From contig NC_089175.1 of assembly GCF_947507565.1 (NCBI RefSeq), forward strand, positions 6,747,733-6,811,732: a stretch of DNA of 64,000 nt. The letters run 5' to 3'. Both the position numbers and the translations under genes were made by a program. Numbering within the stretch: position 1 is the stretch's first letter; each line of letters starts with the position of its first letter. Of the stretch, positions 34,001-44,900 are shown in pieces. The notes beneath the pieces were generated by a model, which did not search any database, was not told where the DNA came from, and was given only the letters and a program-made list of their open reading frames with translations. The stretch comes from Oscarella lobularis (Eukaryota > Porifera > Homoscleromorpha > Homosclerophorida > Oscarellidae).

Positions 34001-34214
34001 TCGTCGCCGTTTGCACGTGATTTGCTCCAGAATGATTTTTGGCGAAAGAGAGAGGCCTAGAAGTGCAGAGTGCATGGATGTTATGATAAGAGAAATGGAG
34101 GAACTGGCGGAGAATGGATTTCCGGCGATAAAGAGAATGGTGAAGAGTCAGTTTGAAGGAGAGGGAGACAGTCGTCGTCACAAAGTCGTTCTTTCGGATT
34201 CCTATCATTCCTAG
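31029..34214 (+). CDS. Kelch-coiled-coil-protein kinase (TKL-like)
   Basis: Exons 1-5 (31029-32470) encode Kelch-type repeats (HESAVIGDELHLFGGRN, CVVINGIMYSYGG, GERMIMFGGHSG, HRGLLHGGWDG, RFLLIGGI, KIIVAGGEY). Exons from about 32473 to 33335 encode a charged coiled coil (TQFHQVMERHRRQFEDERIS, LQRAFEAEKEEMGQVS). The kinase spans about 33290-34165: glycine loop GSGAYGG, VAVKRF lysine, YVHADIRPTNVLV, VKVADSGAAHL, APERMP and DVYSLGVTLIEIFTG. The catalytic loop is H-A-D in place of H-R-D and the DFG motif is D-S-G. The Lys, both Asp and the Asn are kept, so activity is possible. Introns are 40-90 nt. The ATG at 31027-31029 area follows an acceptor (TTTTAG), so an upstream exon may exist. Relics at 24665, 28590, 38675 and 39640 are of this family. 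Confidence 0.8.
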
Positions 34215-34541
34215 ACAATCACTTCTAGACGATTTACTTCAGTACTTGAACTTTGTCAATTTGCCGTGTATATTATACCACTATGAACATGTAGTCAAGA
34301 GGAGCCGTTGTATGCGATTCACCCTTTTATTCATGCACTTGACAGCTTTATATATGAATGTCAAAATCGGAAGTCTGGTTTGGATCCACTTAGCTTATAT
34401 CTAAGAAGAGTATGCAACCATGGAATGATTGTGACGCTGTGTCCAAGAGTCAAAGCCAATAAACACGTCACGACGGAATGTGAATCAGAACTACTGTACA
34501 GTACATCTCACAAGTCACAGCTTCCGTAAAGATTACGTGCT

Positions 34542-34664
34542 TCGGAAAGTCAACAACAAGGAACCTACTAAGTAGACTAAGGCGTTTATGCAGCAGAATG
34601 TTTGAGGCCTAGCTACGAGTGTGGACTGCTCAGCTTGGGTGGTCTATACGAAGTTGGTAAGCCA
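34542..34664 (+). repeat. duplicated 120-bp segment, copy 1
   Basis: CTTCGGAAAGTCAACAACAAGG, GCAGCAGAATGTTTGAGGCC and CTCAGCTTGGGTGGTCTATACG recur at 38850-38969. In both places the GGGGCCCC-core repeat lies just downstream. Confidence 0.75.
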
Positions 34665-34669
34665 ATTTC

Positions 34670-35170
34670 GAGAAACTTACTTTATGAATCGGACGAATTC
34701 TACGTAAATCAAGATTTGTAATATTTCCCGTAGAGGGGCCCCTTTCGAGGGTACGCAATCGAGTATCGCGTTTTCGCTCTATGAAACGAAACTAATGGTA
34801 GGGAGTAGCAGGCAAAGCCATTTTCTGCATAATAAATCTGCTGATTCGCCGCGAAAGACGGCAGATCCAACGAACGGACTCAGTTCTTGGCCCGTCCGAA
34901 GCCATCGTGAGAGTAGGCTCGAAGGTCCAGCCTGAGTTGAGCTAACGCGCGCTTACATACGGGCAAGCCGCGTAGCTCAACACAGGCCTATCGTGAGAGT
35001 TGCTTGACTCTTCGACGAATGCTTCTAAGAAGACATTCTCAACGACACCATTCCATTTGACGAGCGCTAAGACTCAAAATCACGTCGATCCGTGGTCGAA
35101 CTACACAAATCTTGACATAGACTACTAATACGGGCCTTTCTAACTGGTCCAATGACATTCCAAAAGCGTG
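34670..35170 (+). repeat. GGGGCCCC-core dispersed repeat, copy 4
   Basis: Full-length unit: CTTACTTTATGAATCGGACGAA, core AGGGGCCCCTTTCGAGGGTACGC, GACGGCAGATCCAACGAAC, GTCCGAAGCCATCGTGAGAG, and ATTTGACGAGCGCTAAGACTC. A small insertion of about 60 bases (AGGTCCAGCCTGAGTTGAGC) separates two repeats of the TCGTGAGAGT phrase. Confidence 0.75.
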
Positions 35171-35374
35171 ATCATCATTAGAAACTAGTGGATTACAAAA
35201 GAGATCAACTCAAAAATCAAATTCCTGTCTCGCCGCCTAATCGGATTCCTTCTGTTGATTGATTATTAAGTAATAAATATTTATGAATATTAAAATTTGA
35301 ATTTCTGATTTTGATCTCACTCCGGTGTTTTTACTTTATATACAAATCAGTGGATGATTAGTTAAATTGAGACT

Positions 35375-35458
35375 TGCCGCAAAATTTTCCTTGGAGAGGC
35401 CCCTTTCGAGGGCACGCGATCAAGAATCGCTTTTTAGCGTCGCTCCAACGATATGGCT
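35375..35458 (+). repeat. GGGGCCCC-core dispersed repeat, copy 5, interrupted
   Basis: The core GGAGAGGCCCCTTTCGAGGG and ATCAAGAATCGC are present, but the unit is cut at 35460 by the TA-flanked element. Confidence 0.75.
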
Positions 35459-35460
35459 TA

Positions 35461-36263
35461 CAGTGCATCCCACGTCCAATCGAAAAAATGTATCGCACGT
35501 TTTCGATCCCTCCCAGCCCTTTCGATCGCTTCTAATAAGTCTCTAAACAGCGTTGCTAGCGTAAAATATCTCGCCCAAAAATGAGGCCCCAATAGGGTAC
35601 ACAGGGGAACAGAGCAACGAAGTCTTTCTCTAAAGTGCTTTAAGAACCTCTGTGTTGCTAAATTTGCTTTTACAACAGTTGCTAAACGGCTATACTGCCG
35701 ATTCGGAGAGAAAAAAGCAACTTTCGTCGTCAACATGTTACTTAGAGAGAAGCGCTTCCTAAATACTTATACACCTAATGCGCATTCGCTTCTGCACTAA
35801 TGGCTGCGTGCTAGAGCTTGTTTTACAGAGAATTTCCTCCTCTTTCTAACGGTACAACGCACGCGTTTCTTCCTAGCTTTGTTTTCTCAAAAATTAGCCT
35901 AACGTGATTAGTGTACGCCTAGACACCAAACGGCTCGATCCGACCCACTGAATTATTTTCGGCGAGCGCTGAAGCTAAACCCGAATAGGATTTAGACTAA
36001 TATACGCTCTGTACTATTCGATTCCGCGCCTAAGGCTATTTTTCCTCAGAAAAATAGCCTAACGCGTCTTGAAGATGCGCTCCTGAAATGTCCCCGTATA
36101 GCTCAAACGGAGAACGGCGCGGCTATAAAAACCGCAAAAATGGATGGGTTCTGAAGGCGGCCTAAGTTTCTAATACCGATCGCGGTTAAAAAACGTACTG
36201 AGAGCGAGAAAACGGGTCACGCGCGCAGAAGTGGGCGTTTTCGATTGGACGTGGGATGCACTG
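35461..36263. mobile_element. TA-flanked terminal-inverted-repeat element (Tc1/mariner-like, non-autonomous)
   Basis: The ends are an inverted repeat of about 26 bases: CAGTGCATCCCACGTCCAAT on the left and its inverse ending in CACTG on the right. Both sides are flanked by TA (35459-35460 and 36264-36265), the target duplication used by Tc1/mariner elements. The 803-bp interior has a 92-codon minus-strand frame (35458-35736) that does not resemble a transposase. The element lies inside a GGGGCCCC-core repeat and is therefore younger than that copy. Confidence 0.75.
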
Positions 36264-36524
36264 TAGTACTTCGCCCTCCCATCGCCTGAATATCCTATTG
36301 AATGCATGTAAAAGATGGTTCGGCACGACTTCGGAGCACATCTCCTTCTCTCTAGGCAGATTATTCCAGTGCTCTTCGCGTACGTTCCCGTACGCAACAA
36401 AAGAAGCTTAATTTATCTGATCAGTACCCAGAATTAAGTTTCCCGAAAAAAGTTCTTGGTATTGACTAGAATCAATTCGGAAAAGAAGCATGAAAACTTA
36501 TTTTAACATTGAAAACAAAGTTAA

Positions 36525-38567
36525 TTATTCATTATCGCTCGACTTATTCTCCTCCACCACACAATCAACGGCCGGCATATCGTTGCAAAATTTTTTGGCC
36601 GCTATAAAAAATTCGATGTCGAATGAAATAATTTGAGTACTTAGAATAAGTTTTACCTGGTGGGTCAGTAGGATCTTGAAGCCTATCAGAGCTCCTCGTT
36701 TTCGTACCACGATTTTGGAGTTTTCTGAAGTACAATTAGATTGGTGGTACTACATGTATAGAGTGAGTCTGTTAGCCTACCCTGTAGAGCCATTGATTTT
36801 CGGCTCTAAGTCAGAACCAACATTATAATATATGTTTCTCATATGTCTCTCATAACTAGAAAAACATTTGCTCTGAACCTACCTGCATGTGCTGTCGAGG
36901 TTACTTCCTTTGGCCCGTCTAGAGGACGCCTGATAAGCTTAGAGACCTCATCAAAACGGTACTGGAAGTCAGCGTTAGAATCCATGCTTGCTCTCAATTT
37001 AGTTCTAAATAAGACTTTCGTCAAACACCTAAATCTTTTAATAATTAATATTAAGGTAATCATGATTTCACTTTGTGGTTTCAAGTTCTTTTCTCAGTTT
37101 AGTGATTTCTTCTTCTGAAGCTTCCCGTGCAGTTCTGCAGCAAATCTGCTATTATTTACGTACGATTGGAAATTGATTTTGTTAATGCCTCATTTCTTCA
37201 AGTTCACGTTTATGATGAGAGGAATCTGATATCGATTGAGCCGAATGTAGCATTTCTGATTCAATTCTCAAGTACGCCTCGTTTGTAGCACCTAAAAGAC
37301 AAGTTAGCTACTGGTTGGAACCTTTATCTCAGTATTTCAGTACTAAGTCCAAGAGAAAACGACGTCACGATTTCTTTTGATCCGTCATTCCAGCCTTTTC
37401 CACCAACGACAATAAAGTCGATGCATCCATCTTGTTTTTCTACACAATGAAGAGTGTGGCTGCAAATGAAACCAATTTCCGGAGTAATTGAGAACTAAAG
37501 AAAGATGGAACAATACGTATTAATTTTTTCAAAATTATTTATTACTGTACATCGTAAGATTTTCTTTCGTCCAAGTCGTAAACACAAGCGTTGGCTGAAG
37601 GTGTGCTTCTGTTCTTTCCACCAACGACAAGAAAGCAATTTCTCGCCTTTAATTCCGCTTTTGCTAGTCGACAGAGTCTGTGCTCATATCGAGCGGTGAC
37701 TTCGGAAAGAAAATCAACGCAAATCCAATTCTATTACAACTCATTAGTTATTGCCAAACACATATAATTAGAAATACTTTCTCTTTCAAATCAATCACAA
37801 AAGCATCTGCAAAAATAGAAACTCCGGCACCATCTTCTCCTCCATGGAGTAATCCTCGATGTTGATCAATCGTTTCCATTGCAGCACGGCATCGTGGTCG
37901 AGGTCTCTTTCCACTTAATTCAACGCCCGACCAATGCCCTAGTTTGCTGCACTGTGACGAAATATTTCTCAAGTTTTGTTTAATGCATTTTACCTTTTTC
38001 TCTTTCCCTTCCCTCGAATATAAATTCATAGATCTCATTGTTCACTAGCCAATCACTCTCTGCTCCTGCTTGGACGCGATTCTCTGGAATTTCGTCTTCG
38101 CTGAATCCTCCGAACATGATAATTTTTCCTCCAATAGGCCACAAACAACAGTAGGAGCGCTCCCATGGGTCGTTTTCGGGAGTGGGCGTGGCTACTTGGA
38201 ACCATTTCATTTTCCTAGGATTTCTCGTATTCAAGCCAAAGAGTTCGCTTAGATCATAGCTTAGATCATCTTCATTTTCCGCCCTTCCTCCGTACGAATA
38301 CAGGATCCCATTGATGACCACGCATTGTGCTCCTTCGCAAGGCGGAGGAATAATTCCTTCGGCGAAACGACGCATCCATTTCTTTTCGACTTGTTTGACA
38401 TTACATGTCCAGATTTCGTTGCGGGGGAAAAGGTATTTTGGCGATGTGTGATTCCTGCCGCCGAGAAGATGCAGCACGTCGCCGATCAATGCACTTTCGT
38501 GAGAAAATCGAGGTTCTGGTGAACCATTAGGATCGAGGTCGGATATTGCTTCTCTAGAAAGCGCCAT
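36525..38567 (-). CDS. Kelch-coiled-coil protein, kinase-less paralogue
   Basis: The first exon (ATG at 38565-38567, MALSREAISDLDPNG) encodes Kelch repeats parallel to the Kelch-kinase gene: HESALIGDVLHLLGGRN, CVVINGILYSYGG, GGKIIMFGGFSED. Later exons continue them: HRGLLHGGEDGAG (37870), ARYEHRLCRLAKAEL and CFLVVGGKN (37680-37620), and DFIVVGGKGWNDG (37390). Coiled-coil exons follow (SSHHKRELEEMR at 37210, EEEITKLRKELE at 37100). There is no kinase. The end is IVVRKRGALIGFKILLTHQ (36710) and FCNDMPAVDCVVEENKSSDN with a stop at 36525. Frame is open throughout under short introns. It may act as a scaffold or as a dominant partner of the kinase form; that is inference. Confidence 0.68.
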
Positions 38568-38674
38568 GTAGAAAGAACTTTCGCGAGAGACAAAGAATAT
38601 CCGGTTGCGCGCGCGAACGTGACACCACGCCCATATATCACAGGGAAAGGGCCTGGGGACATCCCTTTGATCTT

Positions 38675-38860
38675 CATGGAGGGTGGGGATGCAACAAATA
38701 TTTAGATGATGCATTTGTAATTGATTTAAGTGAAAAGGTAAACTTTAATTAATCAAGTTTGGCAATAATCATTGAAATGTATTAGATGAGGATTGGCACC
38801 AAAACCATCCGCTCGGACTAGCCACAGAATCTGTCGATTATCAAAAACGCGGTTCGGAAA
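38675..38860 (+). pseudogene. Kelch-gene fragment (exons 2-3)
   Basis: CATGGAGGGTGGGGATGC...GATGCATTTGTAATTGATTTAAG matches exon 2 of the Kelch-kinase gene near 31750-31810. ATTGGCACCAAAACCATCCGCTCGG...CACAGAATCTGTCGATTATCA matches exon 3 near 31865-31940. The fragment is head-to-head with the kinase-less Kelch gene and joins the duplicated 120-bp segment. Confidence 0.8.
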
Positions 38861-38969
38861 GTCAAGTCAACAACAAGGAACCTAGACCAAGGCTTTTATG
38901 CAGTAGAATGGTTGAGGCCTAGATACGAGTGTGGACTGCTCAGCTTGGGTGGTCTATACGAAGTTGGTA
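38850..38969 (+). repeat. duplicated 120-bp segment, copy 2
   Basis: Counterpart of 34542-34664, ending with TGGTCTATACGAAGTTGGTAAG in both copies. Confidence 0.75.
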
Positions 38970-39079
38970 AGGAAAACTAGCTCGTGACGCCCTTCAAAGA
39001 CGCTGTATCAAGCGATTCACTGTCTTTTTGAATTAATTCTAATATAAATAATAATTAAAATCGAAATTCTGATTTCGAT

Positions 39080-39460
39080 CCAACTTTCGAGAGCTTACTT
39101 TATGAATCAGACGATGCTTACGCAAACCGAGACTTGCTGCTGCCATATTTCCCGTTGAGGGGCCCCTTTCGAGGGTACGCGATCGAGCAACGCGTTTTGG
39201 TATCTCGAAACGAAACTGACGGTAGCTAGCAGCCGCCAAAGACTTTCTCTGCTCAATAACGAATTTGCTTGTTCACCGGGAGACAGGTCCAACGAATTGG
39301 CACTCGATCGGGAGAGTTGCTCGGCTCGTCGTCGAATGAATGCATCTGAAAGAACATTCTAAATAACGAAAATGTATTTCGAAAGCGCGAAGCCCCAAAA
39401 ATCACGTCGAACCGTACGAATCAATCCGTTCCTCTTAGCGTGCTCGATCGCGCAACGTAA
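39080..39460 (+). repeat. GGGGCCCC-core dispersed repeat, copy 6
   Basis: GAGAGCTTACTTTATGAATCAGACG, core GAGGGGCCCCTTTCGAGGGTACGC, GAGACAGGTCCAACGAATTGGC, and TCGTCGTCGAATGAATGC. This is one of the best-preserved copies. Confidence 0.75.
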
Positions 39461-39639
39461 TCCCCTACGTCATTGAAACTATTCTCGGTCTGTTCCTCCG
39501 ACTGTGACGATCACTTGCGCACGTGCACCTTAATTAAGCACTTCAAAAACCTAAAAGGTCATAATAATAAATTCGACTCAAGCAAAACTTCAAATAACAA
39601 ACAAAGTCAGCCTAGAAATATAAGTAGCCAGAAAGAACG

Positions 39640-40115
39640 ACCTTGTGACGACGACTTGCGCCCTCTCCCTCGAATATTCCTTTTACCATTCTCTTCATCA
39701 CGGCAAACCTCGTCGAAACTTCTTCTATTTCTCTTATAAAAACAGCCAGACACTCTGCACTCGTAGACCTCTCTTTCTCCTAAAATCATTTTTGAGCAAA
39801 TCATGTGCAAGCGACGACGAACTTTCATAGGCGTTAGTTCACTATATCTGTCATCCGCATTAGGGCCCATCCCAGTGAATATTTCAATTACAGACACGCC
39901 CAGACTGTAAACGTCGCTAGGCAACGAACTGCTTGCCAACAGGGTGGCCTTCGCTTGGGAGAAAGATATTGGGAACGTAGGGACATGGGTGGAGTCCATG
40001 AATATTAGCAATAGCTGACGTCATTTGCACGACGATGGAGAGCTGCTCGAGATAGCATGAAGATGAATGAGCGGCGTCAATGATCTCCCTCACTGATCCC
40101 TGGAGCATCTCAAAG
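39640..40115 (-). pseudogene. kinase-domain relic of the Kelch-kinase family
   Basis: Two adjoining frames match the functional kinase: MLQGSVREIIDAAHSS then LSIVVQMTSAIANIHGLHP (about 40108-40010), and SSLPSDVYSLGVSVIEIFTG then RRLHMICSKMILGERE (about 39940-39770). The catalytic-loop to APE region between them is missing, and the frame is shifted in the tail. It is a broken minus-strand copy without its Kelch part. Confidence 0.85.
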
Positions 40116-40325
40116 ATTAAGTCACGACGTTATTGTTGCTATATAGCTGCATAACTACACGACGCGAAAGAATGTAGAGTACGTATAGTTTTCGAAGGAA
40201 GAAATCGGAAATTACCCCAGAGGATTCGTGAAAACACTGACGCGACTTGTGAAAGATTATATAAAACACGTGCATGCAACCAATGCTGATATTCAAAAGT
40301 GCCCTTACCCTTTGGCAAAGAGCTA

Positions 40326-41154
40326 AACAGACATAGGAAAAAGAATGCGAGGATGAACGTCTTTCATCATCAGCAGTTGCGATTCGTGATCCCATTTACA
40401 AGAATGCAGGCAAGAATACGGGAGTTCGAAAACGCTTGTGTCAATATTGTGCGTGACATTCGTCCAAACGTCCCCTTGAGAAATTGCTCCATTGCTGTCG
40501 TAATAAAAGTTGAAGACAGGATCACAGGTGTCTGCAGTGACCATCACGTCTCCGTAAGACGTTTCGTCTATAAAGGCTTTATATGTCATTCATCGATTAT
40601 TGATAAAAATTTACCTGAGGAAAATAAGGACCAAGTTTCTGTCAATACGTTTTTAGGTAAAATGCGATGCTCCTTAAACACTGAGTTGCTTGGTATTCCC
40701 CATTGATCGAAACGTCCACTTTCATTAGAGCACTAATTGCAACTTCTTATAGAAACAATATTGCTCACAGACACAGCTTACCAAGCACTGGGATGCAAAG
40801 AAAAAGTAGGAAAACATTCGTTCACCTTCATACAAGATAATTCTTCGTGCGGGACTGAAATGAAAGAGCGATGTTGCTATATATAGATTAATTATTTTGG
40901 TTCAACTTGCAGTCTCACATTGATTCGACCTCGTTCCGTAATGTTAAGTCTACCGCCAACCTTTCTCTTCCGGCTTCGTAAGTCATATTGAAAACTTCGT
41001 ACGGCTCGTGAGCGCCTGTTACGTACGCCGTAAAATTGTTCGGATAAGTGCACTGAATTGGCGATTTCAAGTCGGAACCGAAAGTCACATCAAAACCCAT
41101 GGCACTTATGCTCAAGAGGATGAACGAGGAGCGAAGTAGAATTGAGGCCATCAA
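40326..41154 (-). CDS. secreted protein, possibly ependymin/LolA-like
   Basis: Exon 1 (ATG at 41152-41154) has a clear signal peptide (MMASILLRSSFILLSISAMG) and then PIQCTYPNNFTAYVTGAHEP and FNMTYEAGRERLAVDLTLRN. A candidate middle exon near 40725 reads ALMKVDVSINGEYQATQ. The last exon (about 40575-40326) reads DETSYGDVMVTADTCDPVFN and DTSVFELPYSCLHSC. The Cys pairs, N-glycosylation sites and the VF-LP-x-C ending are reminiscent of ependymin-related or LolA-like secreted proteins, but the match is weak. Exon joins are uncertain. A relic of its last exon lies at 29430-29590. Confidence 0.45.
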
Positions 41155-41159
41155 TAGTT

Positions 41160-41540
41160 TTCGCTACGTATGAACTCGTGGTATAGACGAAGTGAAGTGA
41201 AGGAGCAGTCCAGAACATGCCGTTATATACATAGGTCGGCGGCTACTCCCGCCCACGCAGAACACGAGTCCTCCGGACTCTCTTACGGCATATTACTCCA
41301 CGACCTGACTTTGCTACTATGCAAACGGCTTGAAGGGGCATAAATTGTACTTGCAGCGTCTAAAACTGAGAAGGTACTAGTACACTAAAGCTAAGGAAGT
41401 TAAACTAAAAAGGACACTAACGAAGATAGACCAGGATACTAAGGAAGACAAGGAGGATAAACAAGGACACTAAGGAGGATGCTAGGACGCTATAAGGAGG
41501 ATAAACAAGGACACCTAAGGTACGACGGAAGAGATGAATT
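41160..41540. other. upstream region of the secreted-protein gene
   Basis: Contains a degenerate short repeat (AAGGAGGATAAACAAGGACACTAAGG-like, about 41400-41520, period about 25-30). No gene was recognised. Confidence 0.4.
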
Positions 41541-41544
41541 CGTA

Positions 41545-41850
41545 GCAGCGTTACTGATATTTCCCGCTGAGGGGCCCTTTCGAGGGTACGCAATCGAGAA
41601 TCGCGTTTTGGCGTCGCGAAACGAAGCGTAAGGTAGCCGAGAAGCATTCCACAACCTTTTCTATCCAAATAACCTGCTGGTTCACAGCGGGAGACGACAG
41701 CTGCGACGAATTGGCTCCGTTCTTCGCCGTCCGAAGCCATCGCGAGAGTTGTCCGACTCGTCGTCGAATGAATGCATCTAGGAGATAACATTTCGACGAG
41801 CGCTAAGACTCAAAACTCGTGATGAAGTTCAACGTCATCTGCGTTTGTGC
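41545..41850 (+). repeat. GGGGCCCC-core dispersed repeat, copy 7
   Basis: Core GAGGGGCCCTTTCGAGGGTACGC, then AATCGAGAATCGCGTTTTGG, GGGAGACGACAGCTGCGACGAA, GTCCGAAGCCATCGCGAGAG and CGACGAGCGCTAAGACTCAAAA. The minus strand is open for 124 codons and includes MASDGEERSQF. It is the copy closest to the kinesin 3' end. Confidence 0.75.
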
Positions 41851-41929
41851 ACGTGACACTAATTCTATAGCTCATTGACGTCACACTCATAAAACAGCAG
41901 CATTTCCTGTACAATCCCATTAGCCTATA

Positions 41930-44900
41930 CTAAATTTTAGTCGACAGCAATAAGTCCATCCATATTCTCATAACGGCTTTCGTTTGGGCTCGAATATGAT
42001 AATTCCTCATATCGGTGCAAATGTGAAAAGTGTGATTCCACTCCTTGACTCCTTCCCCGGTCGCCTTGTCCTCATAAACGAGTCGTATACCGTCGAAATA
42101 GATGATGCCCTTCACGTTCTTACGCGTGTGATCGGTAAAATACGTCAGCGTCCGCTTATGCGGATTAAAAACGAAAAATCGCTTTTTCCAATTTTTGACC
42201 ACCTCCCCTTGCTTGATAAGAAACCCGCTGAAAACGCCGTCGACGTCAACCTGCACTTGGGGACACGCCTCCAAATCGTGATTCGCTTCTAAGTATTTTT
42301 TCAAATTCAAAGCCAACGGTGAGGGGGACCCCGAGAGACGATTTCGCCGATCCGGTTGAAGAGTTAATGATGATGATAATGATGATGAAGCTAAGGAAGA
42401 TGCCTCTAACCCTATTGGTGTCGTTTTCAGAGTTTGACTTCGTAGTGAGAGCGGTGGTGACGATGAATATCGTATTCTTTTGATTTCTTCTTGCAGTGCG
42501 ACGAGCTGCTGTTCCTTCTCTTCTTTTTCCTGTTGCTCTTTGACTTTTTCCTCTTGTACGGCCTGGTGGAGTTCGTCTTTCGCGGCTATCTCCTTTTGAA
42601 GGGCCTCTAGTTTTCTACGCTCTTCCTCCTTTATCAACTCGAGCTCGCGAAGCAAGGATCTTTAAATTAATTTAAATATTAATTTTCTTATTTATTTATT
42701 TATTTTACCTTTCGCTTTCGATTTCGAGTTCTTTGAGCTTTGTCTGCAACTTTCTCAACTCCTCCTCTTTCTCCAAACCTTCTCTCTTTCTCTCCTCCTC
42801 TTCCCTTCGAACTCTCTCCTTCTGATTATCGATTTCGCGTCGCAAGGCGCCGAGTCGTTGTCTCTCCTCCTCGACCATTCGCGAATGCTTCAACTTCTCC
42901 TCCTCCAACGCCGCTTTCTCCTTCTCTATCTCTCGACTACTAGAACTATCTACGTCGTTTTCACCGATTGGCAATGAGGACTCCCCTCCTTTGTTTCGGC
43001 TAACAGGAAATGGTCTAGCCCACGATAAGGGACGCTCCTCCTCTTCCTTATCTATGGCTGATTGTCGTAGGCGCTCCGCTTGGGCGGGGAAGTTGAAGCG
43101 AAATGATGACGATGCACCAAAGGTTATGATGTTACCTAAGGCAAGAAAATAATTATTAATTTATTTTAAAAAAATTTTTATTACCTTGAGTTAGTTCTGT
43201 GGGACTTAGAATTTGTTCTCCGTCGACGTAACAGAGAGATTCTGACTCTGGGAGAAGAGTGACGCGATCTCCTTGGTAACTCACCGAACAATGGAGACTA
43301 ATATAAAAAATCAATAAATTACTATAGATATATTGATTTCGATTGAGACTTTTTGATATCTGCTCCTGTCAATATGACGTCAGGTTTTTCGTCTATGAGT
43401 CCAAACGTTGTGCGCCCTAGAAACACAATTAGATATGCATTGAATTATTTTATCTCTCTACCTTCTTTCAAATTGCAAATGGTTATGCTTGTGCAAAATC
43501 TAGCGCTGCTAATTTCGACTAGATGAGGTTGTTCTGATTCTAATTTGAGAGTGGCTCCACTGTCCGTGACAGCCAGAGATTTCTCTCTCAAAATTTCATG
43601 AGCTCTCTCCCATTTGTCTTCCCACTGTGAAGTGAGATTGGCCATCAACGCTTCACTGTGATCCAACTTCACTTGAAGAGACTAGATAAAGCGATTATAT
43701 ATTATTGATTATATAGGTTCTTAGTGTCATTTCACGTTAAGTTGTGTTGGATCTATTTTTCCAATTAGCGCTTTCAATTGAGCAATTTCAGCGCGCAATT
43801 GCCGAATCAATTTCACATTCGGATCCTAACCAATCAACGCACGTGACGTCAAATGAAAATAATTTTAAACTCCACTTACCTCATTAACTGTAGGTTTATT
43901 GAGAATATTTTTGGCGCGATTCGCGTAGCGTAGCGTGCTCAACGTCTCGCCGTAATTGATATCAGCCGGCGAGATTGTAGCAAGCATAATCGTCTTGGAA
44001 TTTCCGCCGAGAGAATCCTTGAGAAGCCACGTGAGAACGGAATCTCGATACGGGACAAACGAGCTCGTCGACGAAGAGGAAAGACTTTGTTGAGCCAAAG
44101 CGGATATGACGAGACCGAGTGTCGTTAGAGACTTATTGATATTGGAGCCTTCCTTCAATCGATCTCCACTGGCACCCGACGTCTAAAATAAATAAATAAT
44201 TAATTGTTTAATTATTTCTTTCTGCGCCGATGACCTCGACTCTTTCACTTCCGGCCAAATCGACGAGATTAATTTTCGACGTCGTTTCGCAGGGAATGTC
44301 ATTTTCCACTTTGGCGTAGACAAAATTGATTGTAAATATTGCGTGGGAGCGGCTGCTGACGTCATTCATCAACGTAGCAGCCGTAGTCCTACATGAAAAA
44401 GAAAATAGAACAATAACTATTAAGAGAATCTATACCTCTGCTTATTTCCAATCTTAATCAAATGCATAATGTCGTCTAATTCCGAAACCATGTGTTTGCT
44501 CAAATTTTCGACGTAAGGTCCCGTCTCAGGATGTTCACGCACTAAAATTAAATTACAAAATTTATTACCTCAATTTTTTCACGTGTCTACCTTTCAAATT
44601 GTGTTTATCTTTTTGACTTTTCAATTCCATCAAATCTCTCACCTTCTCGTTATAAATTTCCAAATAGCTTACTTCCGCTTTGAACGTTTCTTGCGCATGC
44701 GCGCTGGCGCTCTTTTCGTTGCCAAAGAGACCCTCGGATATTCGTGGAATGAGTCCCGGATTTCCGTCTTCCCATCCCATCATGGAATACGTTTTTCCCG
44801 AACCCGTTTGCCCGTAGGCAAACACGCACGTGTTGTAGCCGCTCAATGCGCACTCCAAAACGATTTTGCCGAGATCTCCAAAGACCTTACGCAAGAATAA

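Noticed and set aside
35458-35736. Transposase inside the TA-flanked element
   Set aside because: The 92-codon frame lacks any recognisable DDE motif or helix-turn-helix, so the element is called non-autonomous.
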